Of a stretch of 64,000 bases of DNA, positions 32,476 to 41,687 are shown in pieces. Under the pieces are notes generated by a model that had not been told where the DNA came from, did not search any database, and saw only the letters and a program-made list of their open reading frames with translations. Source of the stretch: G965214625 sp965214625 (GTDB taxonomy: Bacteria; Pseudomonadota; Gammaproteobacteria; Arenicellales; Poriferihabitantaceae); the NCBI GenBank assembly GCA_965214625.1, contig OZ243962.1:682001-746000 (forward strand), read 5' to 3'. Both the position numbers and the translations under genes were made by a program. Position 1 is the first letter of the stretch, and each line of letters opens with the position of its first letter.

Positions 32476-33747
32476 ATGAAATCGGACACGGGCCATCTCG
32501 TCGAGGATGAATTTGACCTGGTCATCATTGGTGGTGGTCTGGTGGGTGCAAGCCTCGCGGTAGCCATTGAACACAGTGGACTGAAGGCACTGGTTGTCGA
32601 ATCGGAACCCCCCACCTCGAGCAAGCAGCCCAGCTATAGTGAAAGAACCGTCGCACTGACGGAGGGTTCCCGGCGTATATTCGATCAATTGGGTCTCTGG
32701 GAAACCATCCGGGAAAACCAGGCTGAACCGATTAAAGATATCCATGTATCGAACCGGGGACGCTTTGGCATCACACACCTATCGCACAAGGATGTCGGCA
32801 CCACAGCCCTGGGCTATGTGGTTCCGACCAGGGTGATCGGGCAAGTACTGTGGGACCGTATGCAAAACGCCGACTGGCTGGAAATCGCCTGTCCGGCAAC
32901 GGTGACCGATCTCGCATTGTCCGATTCACATCATGTGGTCGAAGTGAGTCCTCACGAAAGACATTCGTCTTGTTCAGACTCACGACGGGCAATCAGCGCA
33001 AAACTGGTGGTGGTGGCAGACGGTGGCCGGTCGAACCTGGCCGCCAAATGCGGCTTTGTGACTAAAGAGAATCACTATGACCAGAGCGCTGTTTTATCCT
33101 TCGTATCAACTGATCGGGATCATCACGGTCGGGCTTATGAGCGCTTCACCATCGAGGGACCGCTTGCGCTGTTGCCCAGTGGCAACAGACGCTTCGCAGT
33201 CGTCTGGACCACGCTTCGATCCAATCTCAAGTCGAGGCTATCTTTGGATGATGACCAATTTGCAAGCGAACTCCAGATCGCCTTTGGCGACCGGGCCGGG
33301 AATTTCAAACAGCCCAGTGAAAGAAAGAGTTATCCGTTGCATCGGAACTGTCTCACAAAACCGGCATCACAGCGCACTCTCTTCGTCGGCAATGCAGCCC
33401 ATACAGTGCATCCCGTTGCGGGCCAGGGGTTTAATCTGGGTTTGCGTGATGTTGCAACATTGGCTGAAATGCTGCTGGACCGTACCATTTCCGATATCGG
33501 CTCCGAAACGCTGCTTTGCCGTTATGCCGCCCGACGTGTGCCGGACACGAAAAGAGTCAATTACTTTACGCATGGCCTGATCCAGCTGTTTTCCAACGAA
33601 AATCACGCTTTGGCCCTGTTCAGGAATCTCGCTCTCGGCACCGTCGAACTGTTACCTCCAATGAAACGGTTTTTACTCAAAAGAACAATGGGGTTGGCGG
33701 GAAAGCCCTTTCGACTCACATCAACCGGTGACGCTTTCCATGGATAA
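32476..33747 (+). CDS. ubiH: 2-octaprenyl-6-methoxyphenol hydroxylase (ubiquinone synthesis)
   Basis: This 423-residue flavoprotein has the FAD Rossmann motif GGGLVGASLAVAIEH near residue 17, the VVADGGRSNLA motif and the GNAAHTVHPVAGQGFNLGLRD motif that marks UbiH. It hydroxylates the ring of the ubiquinone precursor using O2 and NAD(P)H. It follows pepP by 4 bases. A hydrophilic segment near residue 170 (ERHSSCSDSRR) looks like a small insertion in a loop. Confidence 0.92.
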   Translation: MKSDTGHLVEDEFDLVIIGGGLVGASLAVAIEHSGLKALVVESEPPTSSKQPSYSERTVALTEGSRRIFDQLGLWETIRENQAEPIKDIHVSNRGRFGITHLSHKDVGTTALGYVVPTRVIGQVLWDRMQNADWLEIACPATVTDLALSDSHHVVEVSPHERHSSCSDSRRAISAKLVVVADGGRSNLAAKCGFVTKENHYDQSAVLSFVSTDRDHHGRAYERFTIEGPLALLPSGNRRFAVVWTTLRSNLKSRLSLDDDQFASELQIAFGDRAGNFKQPSERKSYPLHRNCLTKPASQRTLFVGNAAHTVHPVAGQGFNLGLRDVATLAEMLLDRTISDIGSETLLCRYAARRVPDTKRVNYFTHGLIQLFSNENHALALFRNLALGTVELLPPMKRFLLKRTMGLAGKPFRLTSTGDAFHG

Positions 33748-33786
33748 AATCCCTGTTCCGCCGCTGTTGACTCGCCTGATTTGATA

Positions 33787-35007
33787 ATGACTACTCAGGA
33801 ATTTGACATCGTGGTGGTCGGTGCCGGCATGATCGGTACCACCGTCACCTGTCTACTGGCAAAACAAGGTCTTAAAGTCGCACTGCTTGATAGTACGAAA
33901 CTCACTCCCTGGTCAGCTGACACACCGCCTTCGCGAGTCAATGCGATCAGCCCGGCGACCATCAATATTTTCAAATTCATCGGTATCTGGCCCTCCATTT
34001 TGAACAAAAGGGCCTGTCCATACCACAAGATGCGGGTTTGGGATCAGCAAACTGATGCAAATATCACCTTTGAGGCAGCGAAGAACGGTCAACCGGAGCT
34101 GGGTTGTATTGTCGAGAATCAGGCGGTCATCCATTCGGCGGTCGAACGGCTCAGACAAAACTATCTGGTCACGCTCTTTGAAAATACGCGGATATCACAT
34201 CTGGAAACCGAACCGGAAAGGGTCTCGGTCGCGATCGAGGGCCGGCAGGACAGGCTGTGCGCCCATCTGGTCATCGGAGCCGATGGGGCACGGTCCCTCA
34301 TTCGGACGTTGTCACAGATCAAAAGCGATTCGCATGATTACCGGCAACAGGCCATTGTGTCTACCGTGAGCCTCGACAGTCCGCATCAAAATACAGCGTG
34401 GCAGTGTTTTCAACCGACCGGTCCGGTCGCCCTGCTACCGCTTCAGGGTGACCGGTGTTCGTTGGTCTGGTCCTGTGACAATGACCACGTCAGGGAACTG
34501 GTCTCCCTGTCTGATCGACAGTTCTGCAACCGATTGTCAACCCTGTTTCAGTCTGAGCTTGGCAGGATAACCGCCTGCTCTGAAAGATTCAGTTTCCCAC
34601 TCGAACAACATCACGCGAAACAGTATTTTGCAGGACGTTGCGTCCTGGTGGGTGACGCGGCCCACCGGACCCATCCCCTGGCAGGACTGGGGGCCAACAT
34701 CGGATTCCTGGATGCCGCTGCACTGGCCCAAACCCTTGAGGATGCACGTTCCAAAAACCGGTCCGTGGGAAACCGGACCGTTTTGAGGCGATACGAAAGA
34801 TGGCGCCGTAGCGAAAACGAATTGATTCTCTCGAGCATGAAGGCCCTTGAATCACTGTTTGCCCACCGGTCTCCGGGTATCCAAAAGCTGCGTGAATTGG
34901 GAGTCAACATGACGGATCACTTTTCGCTTTTGAAAGATCGGTTTGCCCACCATGCCATGGGGCTTTCCGGAGACCTGCCGAGAATCTGTAAAACCGTTCA
35001 ATACTGA
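33787..35007 (+). CDS. ubiI: Second UbiH/COQ6-family flavin monooxygenase, UbiI-like
   Basis: This 406-residue protein has the FAD motif VVVGAGMIGTTVTCLLAK, the GADGARSLIRT motif and GDAAHRTHPLAGLGANIGFLDA. The GLGAN form is that of UbiI/UbiF, unlike the GQGFNL form of UbiH. It probably hydroxylates C5 of the ring in ubiquinone synthesis, the role of UbiI (VisC) at this locus in E. coli. UbiF function cannot be excluded. The ATG at 33787 was taken over an in-frame TTG six bases upstream. It ends the ygfB-pepP-ubiH-ubiI operon. Confidence 0.85.
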   Translation: MTTQEFDIVVVGAGMIGTTVTCLLAKQGLKVALLDSTKLTPWSADTPPSRVNAISPATINIFKFIGIWPSILNKRACPYHKMRVWDQQTDANITFEAAKNGQPELGCIVENQAVIHSAVERLRQNYLVTLFENTRISHLETEPERVSVAIEGRQDRLCAHLVIGADGARSLIRTLSQIKSDSHDYRQQAIVSTVSLDSPHQNTAWQCFQPTGPVALLPLQGDRCSLVWSCDNDHVRELVSLSDRQFCNRLSTLFQSELGRITACSERFSFPLEQHHAKQYFAGRCVLVGDAAHRTHPLAGLGANIGFLDAAALAQTLEDARSKNRSVGNRTVLRRYERWRRSENELILSSMKALESLFAHRSPGIQKLRELGVNMTDHFSLLKDRFAHHAMGLSGDLPRICKTVQY

Positions 35008-35034
35008 TCTGCAGCGGACCTTGCTGCACTGATG

Positions 35035-35040
35035 TATAAT
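35035..35040 (+). promoter_or_regulatory. Putative -10 element of the fur promoter
   Basis: A perfect TATAAT lies 30 bases before the fur start codon, which would give a very short leader. No good -35 is seen at the proper distance, so the promoter may need an activator. Confidence 0.4.
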
Positions 35041-35069
35041 GGCCTGACAAGTGATACAAGACGGATGAC

Positions 35070-35501
35070 ATGATGGCGGATCACATCGATTTGAAGCAGG
35101 CAGGACTGAAAACCACCTTTCCCCGACTGAAGATTCTGACGATCATGGAAAACAGTGCGGTGCGGCACCTGTCCGCCGAAGATGTTTACAGGGTTTTACT
35201 GGACGAACAAGAATCAATCGGCCTTGCCACGGTTTATCGGGTCTTAACCCAATTTGAAGATGCCGGTCTGGTGATCAGGCACCATTTCGAGGGAGACCGA
35301 TCTGTTTTTGAACTCAATGATGCAGACCATCATGATCACATGGTTTGTATCGAATGTGGCAGTGTCACCGAGTTTTTGAACAAGCGGATTGAATCGCTTC
35401 AAGAGAAAGTCGCTGAAGAAAACGGCTTCATCATACAGGACCATTCCCTTACCTTGTACGGGACTTGCAAACTCTGTGATGGTAAATCCAAAAACACCTG
35501 A
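35070..35501 (+). CDS. fur: Ferric uptake regulator
   Basis: This 143-residue protein has the Fur winged helix (GLKTTFPRLKILTIMENS, LATVYRVLTQFEDAGLV) and the metal-sensing part with the HHDHMVCIECGSVTEF motif. A C-terminal CKLCDG pair adds to the structural zinc site. Fur uses ferrous iron as corepressor and shuts off iron uptake genes. The long Fur-type dimer domain and the DADHHDHMVC stretch separate it from the Zur at 50.6 kb. The start could be this ATG or the next codon, which is also ATG. Confidence 0.94.
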   Translation: MMADHIDLKQAGLKTTFPRLKILTIMENSAVRHLSAEDVYRVLLDEQESIGLATVYRVLTQFEDAGLVIRHHFEGDRSVFELNDADHHDHMVCIECGSVTEFLNKRIESLQEKVAEENGFIIQDHSLTLYGTCKLCDGKSKNT

Positions 35502-35644
35502 TTGACTCAATACTTGCCCACAATGACGGCTAGTGGAAATGAACAGCCAATCGGCATTTAGGATGTCTATATTGATCGCACCAGAAGTACTGCTTGAGCG
35601 TATTGACCGATGGCGCCAACCCAACAACCACCTGGAGAGATAAC

Positions 35645-36583
35645 GTGTCTACCTTAATCACCGGTTCCTTTGCCTATGACACCATCATGGTATTCAAGGA
35701 TCAGTTCAAAAATCACATCCTTCCTGACCAGTTACACATACTCAATGTCTGTTTCTTTGTTCCCGATCTTCGCAAGGAGTTCGGCGGCTGTTCCGGAAAT
35801 ATCGCTTATAACCTGCAGCTGCTCGGTGGTGACCCCGTCCCAATGGGGACTGTCGGTGAGGATTTTGCCCCCTACAAACAGCGTTTCGAACAGCTCGGAT
35901 TGAACTGTACCCATGTCCGTGAGATACCCGACACCTTCACCGCACAGGCCTTTTTGACCACTGATGTCGATAATAACCAGATCATTGCCTTTCATCCCGG
36001 TGCCATGGATTACGCCCATGAAAACAAGGTAAAGGATGCCACCGACATTGCATTGGGCATTGTTGCGCCGGATGGCCGTGATGCCATGATCCAGCATTCA
36101 CAACAGTTTGCGGAGGCGGGTATTCCCTTTTTCTTTGATCCGGGACAGGGGTTGCCCATGTTTGGCGGTGATGATTTGCAGCAATTTATTGATCAGGCCT
36201 CTTACCTTGTCGTGAATGATTATGAAGCTGAAATGATGGTGGAAAAAACCGGGTTGACTATAGAACATATGGCCGATCGTGTTGATGCGCTCATCGTGAC
36301 CCGGGGAGCAAGAGGATCAGATATCTATCACAATGGCAACATACTACATATTCCTGCCATTCAGATTCGGGAAAACAAGGATCCGACCGGGTGCGGGGAT
36401 GCGTTTCGCTCGGGATTGTTGTATGGCGTGAGAAACGGATGGGACTGGTTGCGTACCGGGCAACTCGCCTCTGTCATGGGCGGCATCAAGATTGAAAGCC
36501 CCGGAACCCAGAACCACAAACCCACCAAGCAGGCTATTCAAGAACGATTTCGAGATAATTTTGATCAGGCAATCGTGTTATAA
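35645..36583 (+). CDS. PfkB-family carbohydrate/nucleoside kinase
   Basis: This roughly 312-residue ribokinase-fold protein has an N-terminal FGGCSGNIAYNLQLLGG motif and the C-terminal PfkB signature DPTGCGDAFRSGLLYGV with the catalytic aspartate. It phosphorylates a sugar or nucleoside hydroxyl using ATP. The N-terminal GSFAYDTIMVF and overall outline suggest an adenosine-kinase-like subgroup, but the substrate is not certain. The GTG at 35645 was chosen over an upstream ATG because GGAGAG lies just before it and homologues start there. It lies next to the degraded defence region and has no linked pathway genes. Confidence 0.85.
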   Translation: MSTLITGSFAYDTIMVFKDQFKNHILPDQLHILNVCFFVPDLRKEFGGCSGNIAYNLQLLGGDPVPMGTVGEDFAPYKQRFEQLGLNCTHVREIPDTFTAQAFLTTDVDNNQIIAFHPGAMDYAHENKVKDATDIALGIVAPDGRDAMIQHSQQFAEAGIPFFFDPGQGLPMFGGDDLQQFIDQASYLVVNDYEAEMMVEKTGLTIEHMADRVDALIVTRGARGSDIYHNGNILHIPAIQIRENKDPTGCGDAFRSGLLYGVRNGWDWLRTGQLASVMGGIKIESPGTQNHKPTKQAIQERFRDNFDQAIVL

Positions 36584-36835
36584 ACCATCGACATCTTCCA
36601 ATATGAACGCTTGCAGGACTGATCTCGATCGAATGGATACTTCCTTGTTAACATACAACCAATGATTCTACTGACCAACGGCAAGTGCGATCAATACATA
36701 CCTTGCATGGCTGATATCAATATAGAACTCGGTCTCTGTCAGATGCGATCCACCTCATCAAGTTGAAGATCGGAACAACTGCTTATCATCAACGTTTCAT
36801 ATAACAAAAGTCTGTTCTGTGTAATCACTAACAAA

Positions 36836-37171
36836 TTAGGATTCAAGCCATGGAAACAATGTCTCCCATGTGAGTTCCTTGATCTGTTGTGTGCGACTCA
36901 TAATGAGCTTTGCATCCCAAGTGCCCGTTTTATTCACTCCGATTATGGGTTCTACAGCACAGTTGTATTTCACCGTCTTAAGCTTATCGGTCGCTCTTTT
37001 TTTGAGTTCAATTCCTTTTTTCTTGGCATCAGCACGTAACTTCTCCAGTTCCCCCTCGTTGCGTTGCCCAACATGGCAATAATACAAATATTTCACTGAC
37101 CAATCTTTGTTGCTAGCAAATTTGTTCAGATCCACAGGAAGGAGTATAAGATTACCAATCTGCGTGAACAA
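36836..37171 (-). pseudogene. C-terminal remnant of an HNH (DUF1524/GmrSD/SspE-type) nuclease
   Basis: The minus-strand frame encodes about 110 residues that begin abruptly with the HNH-like IGNLILLPVDLNKFASNKDW, a form typical of the DUF1524 C-terminal nuclease of GmrSD and SspE proteins. It ends with a W-x-I-x-R-x-L-W pattern (TGTWDAKLIMSRTQQIKEL) usual at the end of such proteins. Everything N-terminal is gone: directly upstream lies a fragment of a cysteine desulfurase gene on the other strand. It therefore cannot encode a complete enzyme. Base composition is lower in GC than the flanking housekeeping genes. Confidence 0.65.
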
Positions 37172-37607
37172 TTGCGCATACGCCGTAATCTGTTTATCAA
37201 CCGTCTGTCAAACCTGGTCTATTACATTGAATGGACCACCCCTCGAATCTCGACATCCGGGTAATGCCAATCCTTGTTTTAATGGGTTTAATGCACACGA
37301 TATTCTGAGTGTACTTCAACCTCTAATTGCAGCCTCAACCGGGTCAGCCTGCACGTCAGGCATCACCGAACCCTCTCATGTACTTAAAGCCATCGGGTTG
37401 ACAACGGATGAGTCCGAAGCATCTATCAGATTTAGCCTTGGATTTGACACATCTGATGATGATATTGATCAAGCCATAACTCTGATTGAAAGAGCATTAA
37501 GCACATTGTCAGAATTTTCTAACCCATCGAAAGATCAGGTCAATACCACTGCCATGGAACATATTGGTAGCAAGGGCAAAATAGTCAGGGTTTCAACACA
37601 GCCCTAA
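37153..37607 (+). pseudogene. C-terminal remnant of a DndA/SspA-like cysteine desulfurase
   Basis: From about 37220 the plus strand encodes LNGPPLESRHPGNANPCFNG, the catalytic-cysteine loop STGSACTSG (codon for Cys at 37350) and SHVLKAIGL-SIRFSLG, all hallmarks of the C-terminal third of IscS/DndA-type cysteine desulfurases. Just upstream, in another frame from about 37153, KITNLREQL-INRLSNLV also fits the family, so there is a frameshift near 37214-37220. The PLP-lysine domain and everything before it are missing. STGSACTSG and RHPGNAN are closer to the DndA/SspA group than to housekeeping IscS. The fragment cannot be active. Confidence 0.78.
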
Positions 37608-37877
37608 AAATAGGCCTGCTTATTACAAGCGCCCGGTCAGATAGGGCGGGACAACATCGCCATCGTCGAGCGCATACAGATGTTTCAAATTAGATCAGTT
37701 CATTGTTTTCCTCTCCCAAGGCATATCATACCTGCCTCAAATCCATGACGTTGTCAAAAAACAGGTGTTGCCACAGCTAGACTGAATCAGACCGGCACCG
37801 GCATCCTTATCTGCACACCAGCGGTGGAATCCTTCCCTGACATCGAAAGGATTGGGGAACAGCAGGTGAAGTTTAGT

Positions 37878-38369
37878 TTAAACTTGGATCATGTGGTCTG
37901 TAATTTCTTGCCGATACCGATCATCCACCACCTCCAGTACAGCAATGGGTGGAGCACATGAGTGGCTGGCGAGCACCAATTGAATTGACTGTTTCAGGCT
38001 TCGGCGCCGATGCCATGCAAGATAACAGATGACCACCGAAGGCGAGCGTTGCTTCCCGGCGGTACAGTGTACATATACCTGATGTCCTGCCAAAATCATC
38101 CTTTGGAGTGCCTGGACAGCCGCGGGCATACGATCAGTCAGATCATGGTCATCAAAATCGATTATCGGTACCCGACGGACAACAAGTCCATATTGCAAAT
38201 AAAAATGCTTCATGGTCCTCCAATCGATCTGTCGGGTGGCCAAATCGTGATCACTTTGAAGGGTTAAGACCGCGGTCACCCCGAGTTGGTGGAGTCGTTC
38301 GAGATCTTGTTGATCAGTCGGACAGGCACCAACCACGATGTCGTCAGTCACCCTGTCAAAACACATCAT
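37878..38369 (-). CDS. Dual-specificity protein phosphatase family protein
   Basis: This 163-residue protein has the Cys-x5-Arg phosphatase loop HCTAGKQRSPSV, with C102 and R108, and an upstream aspartate-rich DFDDHD loop near residue 71 that can supply the general acid. It removes phosphate from Tyr/Ser/Thr residues or from another phosphorylated substrate. No kinase is linked. It lies between the defence-gene remnants and ppx with no close neighbour, so its target is unknown. Confidence 0.85.
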   Translation of the reverse strand: MMCFDRVTDDIVVGACPTDQQDLERLHQLGVTAVLTLQSDHDLATRQIDWRTMKHFYLQYGLVVRRVPIIDFDDHDLTDRMPAAVQALQRMILAGHQVYVHCTAGKQRSPSVVICYLAWHRRRSLKQSIQLVLASHSCAPPIAVLEVVDDRYRQEITDHMIQV

Positions 38370-38450
38370 AACCGAAATACCTCTCTCCCATCAGTCACAG
38401 CGCAACGTGTCCATAATAACAACGACTCAGGAAATGGAAATTACCGTCTT

Positions 38451-39962
38451 TCAGCCCATCCTGAGTATAAGTCGATAAGGTGTCACGTGCAGATACGCCT
38501 GCTCGGTTTCCAGATCAAACAAGGTCAACGGATGTGTCAACTCCCACTGTGCGGGAACGGTAATGATGATTTTCTTTTTCTTTGCCTTAAGGTGCACGTT
38601 GACACGATCGATGTCTGAGCGGTTGCGATGCAGCGCGATACTCAGTCGAAGTAACAGAGTCAGGCGCAGGCACCGGAGCCGCCATTCCGATGGCAATGCC
38701 TCAAACAACTCGATGGGAATCTTTTGACGGTGGCTGCGAACCAGCAGTGCCAGCATACGCTGAATTTCCCTTGAAAAACCACTGATATTACTGTTTTCAA
38801 TAATGTAGGCTCCATGCTTATGGTGCTGATTGTAGGCAATGACAATGCCAATTTCATGCAAACGGCTAGCCCAGCTTAACAACTTGGCATCGAGTTCCAG
38901 ATTAAATGCCCAGGTCGTCGATGCCTGATCGAAAAGAAGCCGTGCAGTCTTTTCTACCCGATCAAATTGCCCCGCATCAAGATTGAACTGTGTACCTAGT
39001 GACTGAACACCAAGATGACGCGAATCTTCGTCGTGAAGGCGGTCACTCAGATCATACAACACCCCTTCTCGCAACGCACCGTCAGACGTATCCATGCGTT
39101 CCATGCCCAATACCTCGAAAACCGTCGCCAAGATAACAAATCCCCCCGCAAAAACAGGTCGGCGTTCTTCCGATACAAGATCCAGATTCTCTGCGTGGCA
39201 ACAGGCACACAACCATGACCGAATCCGATCAAAGCTTTCTGCGGAAAGCCAATCCTGCTTCAACCCCAGTTCACGCGAGACCGCATCAACCGCCTTGATC
39301 GTGCCTGAGGTGCCAACGGCTTGTTGCCAACCGAGTTGCCTGTAGGTTGTGATCACCGGTTCAAGTTCCTGCAGGACTACCTTTTGGGCCTGCTTCAGCC
39401 TGTCCATGGAAATGGATCCATCCACAAAAAATCGACGGCTCAAACTGACACATCCCATGTACAGACTATCCATTCGAATCGGTTGATACGCCTTGCCGAC
39501 GATCAGTTCAGTACTTCCCCCACCGATATCCACCACCAGTCGCTGTCGACCATCCCCGGCCAGGTCGAAGGCCGCCCCCAGATACACCAGTCGGGCCTCT
39601 TCATGCCCGGAGACAACCGCAATCCGATGGCCGAGCGCTTTTTGAGCTTCCACCAGAAAAGCCGCACTGTTATGTGCCGCTCTCAATGTATTGGTACCGA
39701 CCGCCCGGATGCGTTGAGGGGGAATGGTTTCCAATCGATGGCGAAATCGAATGAGACATTCCAGCGCCCTTTCTTGCACGTCAACCGTCAGGTTGCCCTG
39801 CTGATCCAGTCCGGCATTCAGACGAACCATTTCCTTGACCCGATCGATTATTTTGATGTTTCCGTGCTCAAGTTCCTCCCCGATCACCATATGGAAACTA
39901 TTCGAACCAAGATCAATGGCCGCAATATACTGTGATTTCAATGAGTGATTCGTATTGGTCAT
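38451..39962 (-). CDS. ppx: Exopolyphosphatase (Ppx/GppA family)
   Basis: This 503-residue protein of the ASKHA ATPase fold has phosphate-1 AAIDLGSNSFHMVIGE near residue 14 and the glycine-rich VVDIGGGSTELIVG near residue 143. A C-terminal HD-like helical part includes SRLHEIGIVIAYNQHHKHG. It removes terminal phosphates from polyphosphate. GppA (pppGpp phosphohydrolase) shares the fold; the length of about 500 residues and the HD-like tail fit either. No ppk gene is adjacent. It ends 81 bases from the phosphatase gene. Confidence 0.9.
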   Translation of the reverse strand: MTNTNHSLKSQYIAAIDLGSNSFHMVIGEELEHGNIKIIDRVKEMVRLNAGLDQQGNLTVDVQERALECLIRFRHRLETIPPQRIRAVGTNTLRAAHNSAAFLVEAQKALGHRIAVVSGHEEARLVYLGAAFDLAGDGRQRLVVDIGGGSTELIVGKAYQPIRMDSLYMGCVSLSRRFFVDGSISMDRLKQAQKVVLQELEPVITTYRQLGWQQAVGTSGTIKAVDAVSRELGLKQDWLSAESFDRIRSWLCACCHAENLDLVSEERRPVFAGGFVILATVFEVLGMERMDTSDGALREGVLYDLSDRLHDEDSRHLGVQSLGTQFNLDAGQFDRVEKTARLLFDQASTTWAFNLELDAKLLSWASRLHEIGIVIAYNQHHKHGAYIIENSNISGFSREIQRMLALLVRSHRQKIPIELFEALPSEWRLRCLRLTLLLRLSIALHRNRSDIDRVNVHLKAKKKKIIITVPAQWELTHPLTLFDLETEQAYLHVTPYRLILRMG

Positions 39963-40260
39963 GTTCGGAATTTATGCGGCAATGATTGATGATCCGGTAA
40001 GTAGTGGCAACGACACAAAACACTATTCCAGATTAAACAATACGACAAATAAAAACTATATTTCAGAAAGTTAAACGGTAAATCTTGAACCTAATTCATC
40101 GGCTTCATCCGGAATCCAGCCTGCCAGAGTCAGTGCGCATTGTCGACTCTCCGGTTGAATATTTCGGCTTACCCGGATTTTCCAAGTCACATTTCACGGT
40201 CACAAGTGCCCTGCTTTGACCAGTGTCAAACCGTCAGGATCGGCTGATGCAACCTGTCGA

Positions 40261-40758
40261 TCACGGGGCCCGTTCTTTTTTATTGCTTGAACTAAAGCTG
40301 TCCACAATGAGCAAAAGCGCCCCACAGGTGATTGAAACATCAGCAAGATTAAAGGCCGGAAAATACCAATTCTGATAATAGAGTAAGATAAAATCAATGA
40401 CATACTGGTTGACCAGGCGGTCAACCAGGTTCCCGATTGCTCCCCCGAGTATGCAGACCAACCCCAGGGAAAGCATGCCATTCGTCCGATAGACCTGTCG
40501 CAGCCACAGTACGATAAACACCGACACACCGATCGCCAGTCCGCCAAACAAAATATTCTGCCAACCACCTGCGCTGTTGAGAAAACCGAAGGCAGCCCCA
40601 CTGTTAAACACCAGCACCCACTTTAAAAAAGGCAAGACCTGAATATCCGGCTTGCCATAAAGAGACTCATGGGCAATCGATTTGGTCAGTTGATCAAAAC
40701 AAAGGATAACGATTGCCAACAGCAGATATCCGATGAAACGCTTGTCTTGATACCACAC
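40261..40758 (-). CDS. lspA: Lipoprotein signal peptidase II
   Basis: This 165-residue inner-membrane aspartic protease has four membrane helices and the catalytic motifs GAIGNLVDRLVNQYVIDF and FNLADVSI, each with one of the two catalytic aspartates. It cuts prolipoprotein signal peptides before the lipidated cysteine. It follows ribF by 3 bases. The usual ileS gene between ribF and lspA is absent here. Confidence 0.96.
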   Translation of the reverse strand: MWYQDKRFIGYLLLAIVILCFDQLTKSIAHESLYGKPDIQVLPFLKWVLVFNSGAAFGFLNSAGGWQNILFGGLAIGVSVFIVLWLRQVYRTNGMLSLGLVCILGGAIGNLVDRLVNQYVIDFILLYYQNWYFPAFNLADVSITCGALLLIVDSFSSSNKKERAP

Positions 40759-40761
40759 GGT

Positions 40762-41685
40762 CTAACGACGAAAAAAGGTTCTGGCCGTCTCGACATCAGC
40801 TGCTATTTGCTTCTTCAATTGGTCAAAGGAATCGAACTGTCGTTCATCCCGTATCTTTCGGAAAAACTCGATACAGATACGACGGCCATAGATCTCTTTC
40901 GAGAAATCGAAAAGATGCACTTCCAATAATGTCTTCATTCCACCCACGGTGGGACGCATACCCAGATTGGCGACACCGGCCCGCGGTGTCGATGCAGCCC
41001 CGGTCACCTTGACAGCAAAGACACCGGTAACTGCCGGACGGTGTTTGATCGCCAGATTCAGCGTGGGAAACCCCCACTGTCTTCCGCGTTTGTCTCCGGG
41101 TATCACCCGACCGAGCATCGCGTATCGCCGGGACAACAGTTTCTCGGCCAGGTCCAGCTGCCCATTGGCCAGCAGCTCCCTGACATACGTGCTGCTGACT
41201 CTTGTACCCGCATGGCTGACCGTTTCAAACTGTTCGATTTGATAGCCATATTTCTCGGCAAGTCGAACAAGCAGCGCAAAGTTCCCTTTTCTTCCCGTTC
41301 CAAACCGAAAATCATCCCCTATCAACAGATATTTCACCTGTAACCGCTTGACCAGGTAGTCCTCAATAAATATTTCCGCCGTGGTCTGTGCCAGGGCCTG
41401 ATTGAATTTCAAGGCCAGCATCACATCAACATGATGATCACGCAGCAAGCAATAACGGCTGCTGAGCGTAGTCAGTCGTGTCGACAGATTGTCCTTGAGA
41501 AAAAAATCTTCAGGCGAAGGATCAAAGGTCATGACCACGACCGGCAATGCCAATTCACGTCCCCGATGCACCAGCTTAGCCAGTATTTTCTGATGCCCTG
41601 TGTGCACCGCATCGAAATTACCGATCGTCAGAACACAGCCTTGCTTGGGCAGTCTGGAAGAATCGATTGAGCGAATCAGTTCCAC
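40762..41685 (-). CDS. ribF: Bifunctional riboflavin kinase / FMN adenylyltransferase
   Basis: This 307-residue protein has the N-terminal adenylyltransferase domain with TIGNFDAVHTGHQ and RVSSTYVRELLANGQ, and the C-terminal flavokinase domain with GRVIPGDKRGRQWGFPTLNL. It converts riboflavin to FMN and FAD, which the many flavoenzymes of this window need. It sits between murJ (2 bases away) and lspA (3 bases away), so the three genes form one tight operon. Confidence 0.96.
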   Translation of the reverse strand: MELIRSIDSSRLPKQGCVLTIGNFDAVHTGHQKILAKLVHRGRELALPVVVMTFDPSPEDFFLKDNLSTRLTTLSSRYCLLRDHHVDVMLALKFNQALAQTTAEIFIEDYLVKRLQVKYLLIGDDFRFGTGRKGNFALLVRLAEKYGYQIEQFETVSHAGTRVSSTYVRELLANGQLDLAEKLLSRRYAMLGRVIPGDKRGRQWGFPTLNLAIKHRPAVTGVFAVKVTGAASTPRAGVANLGMRPTVGGMKTLLEVHLFDFSKEIYGRRICIEFFRKIRDERQFDSFDQLKKQIAADVETARTFFRR

Positions 41686-41687
41686 TG

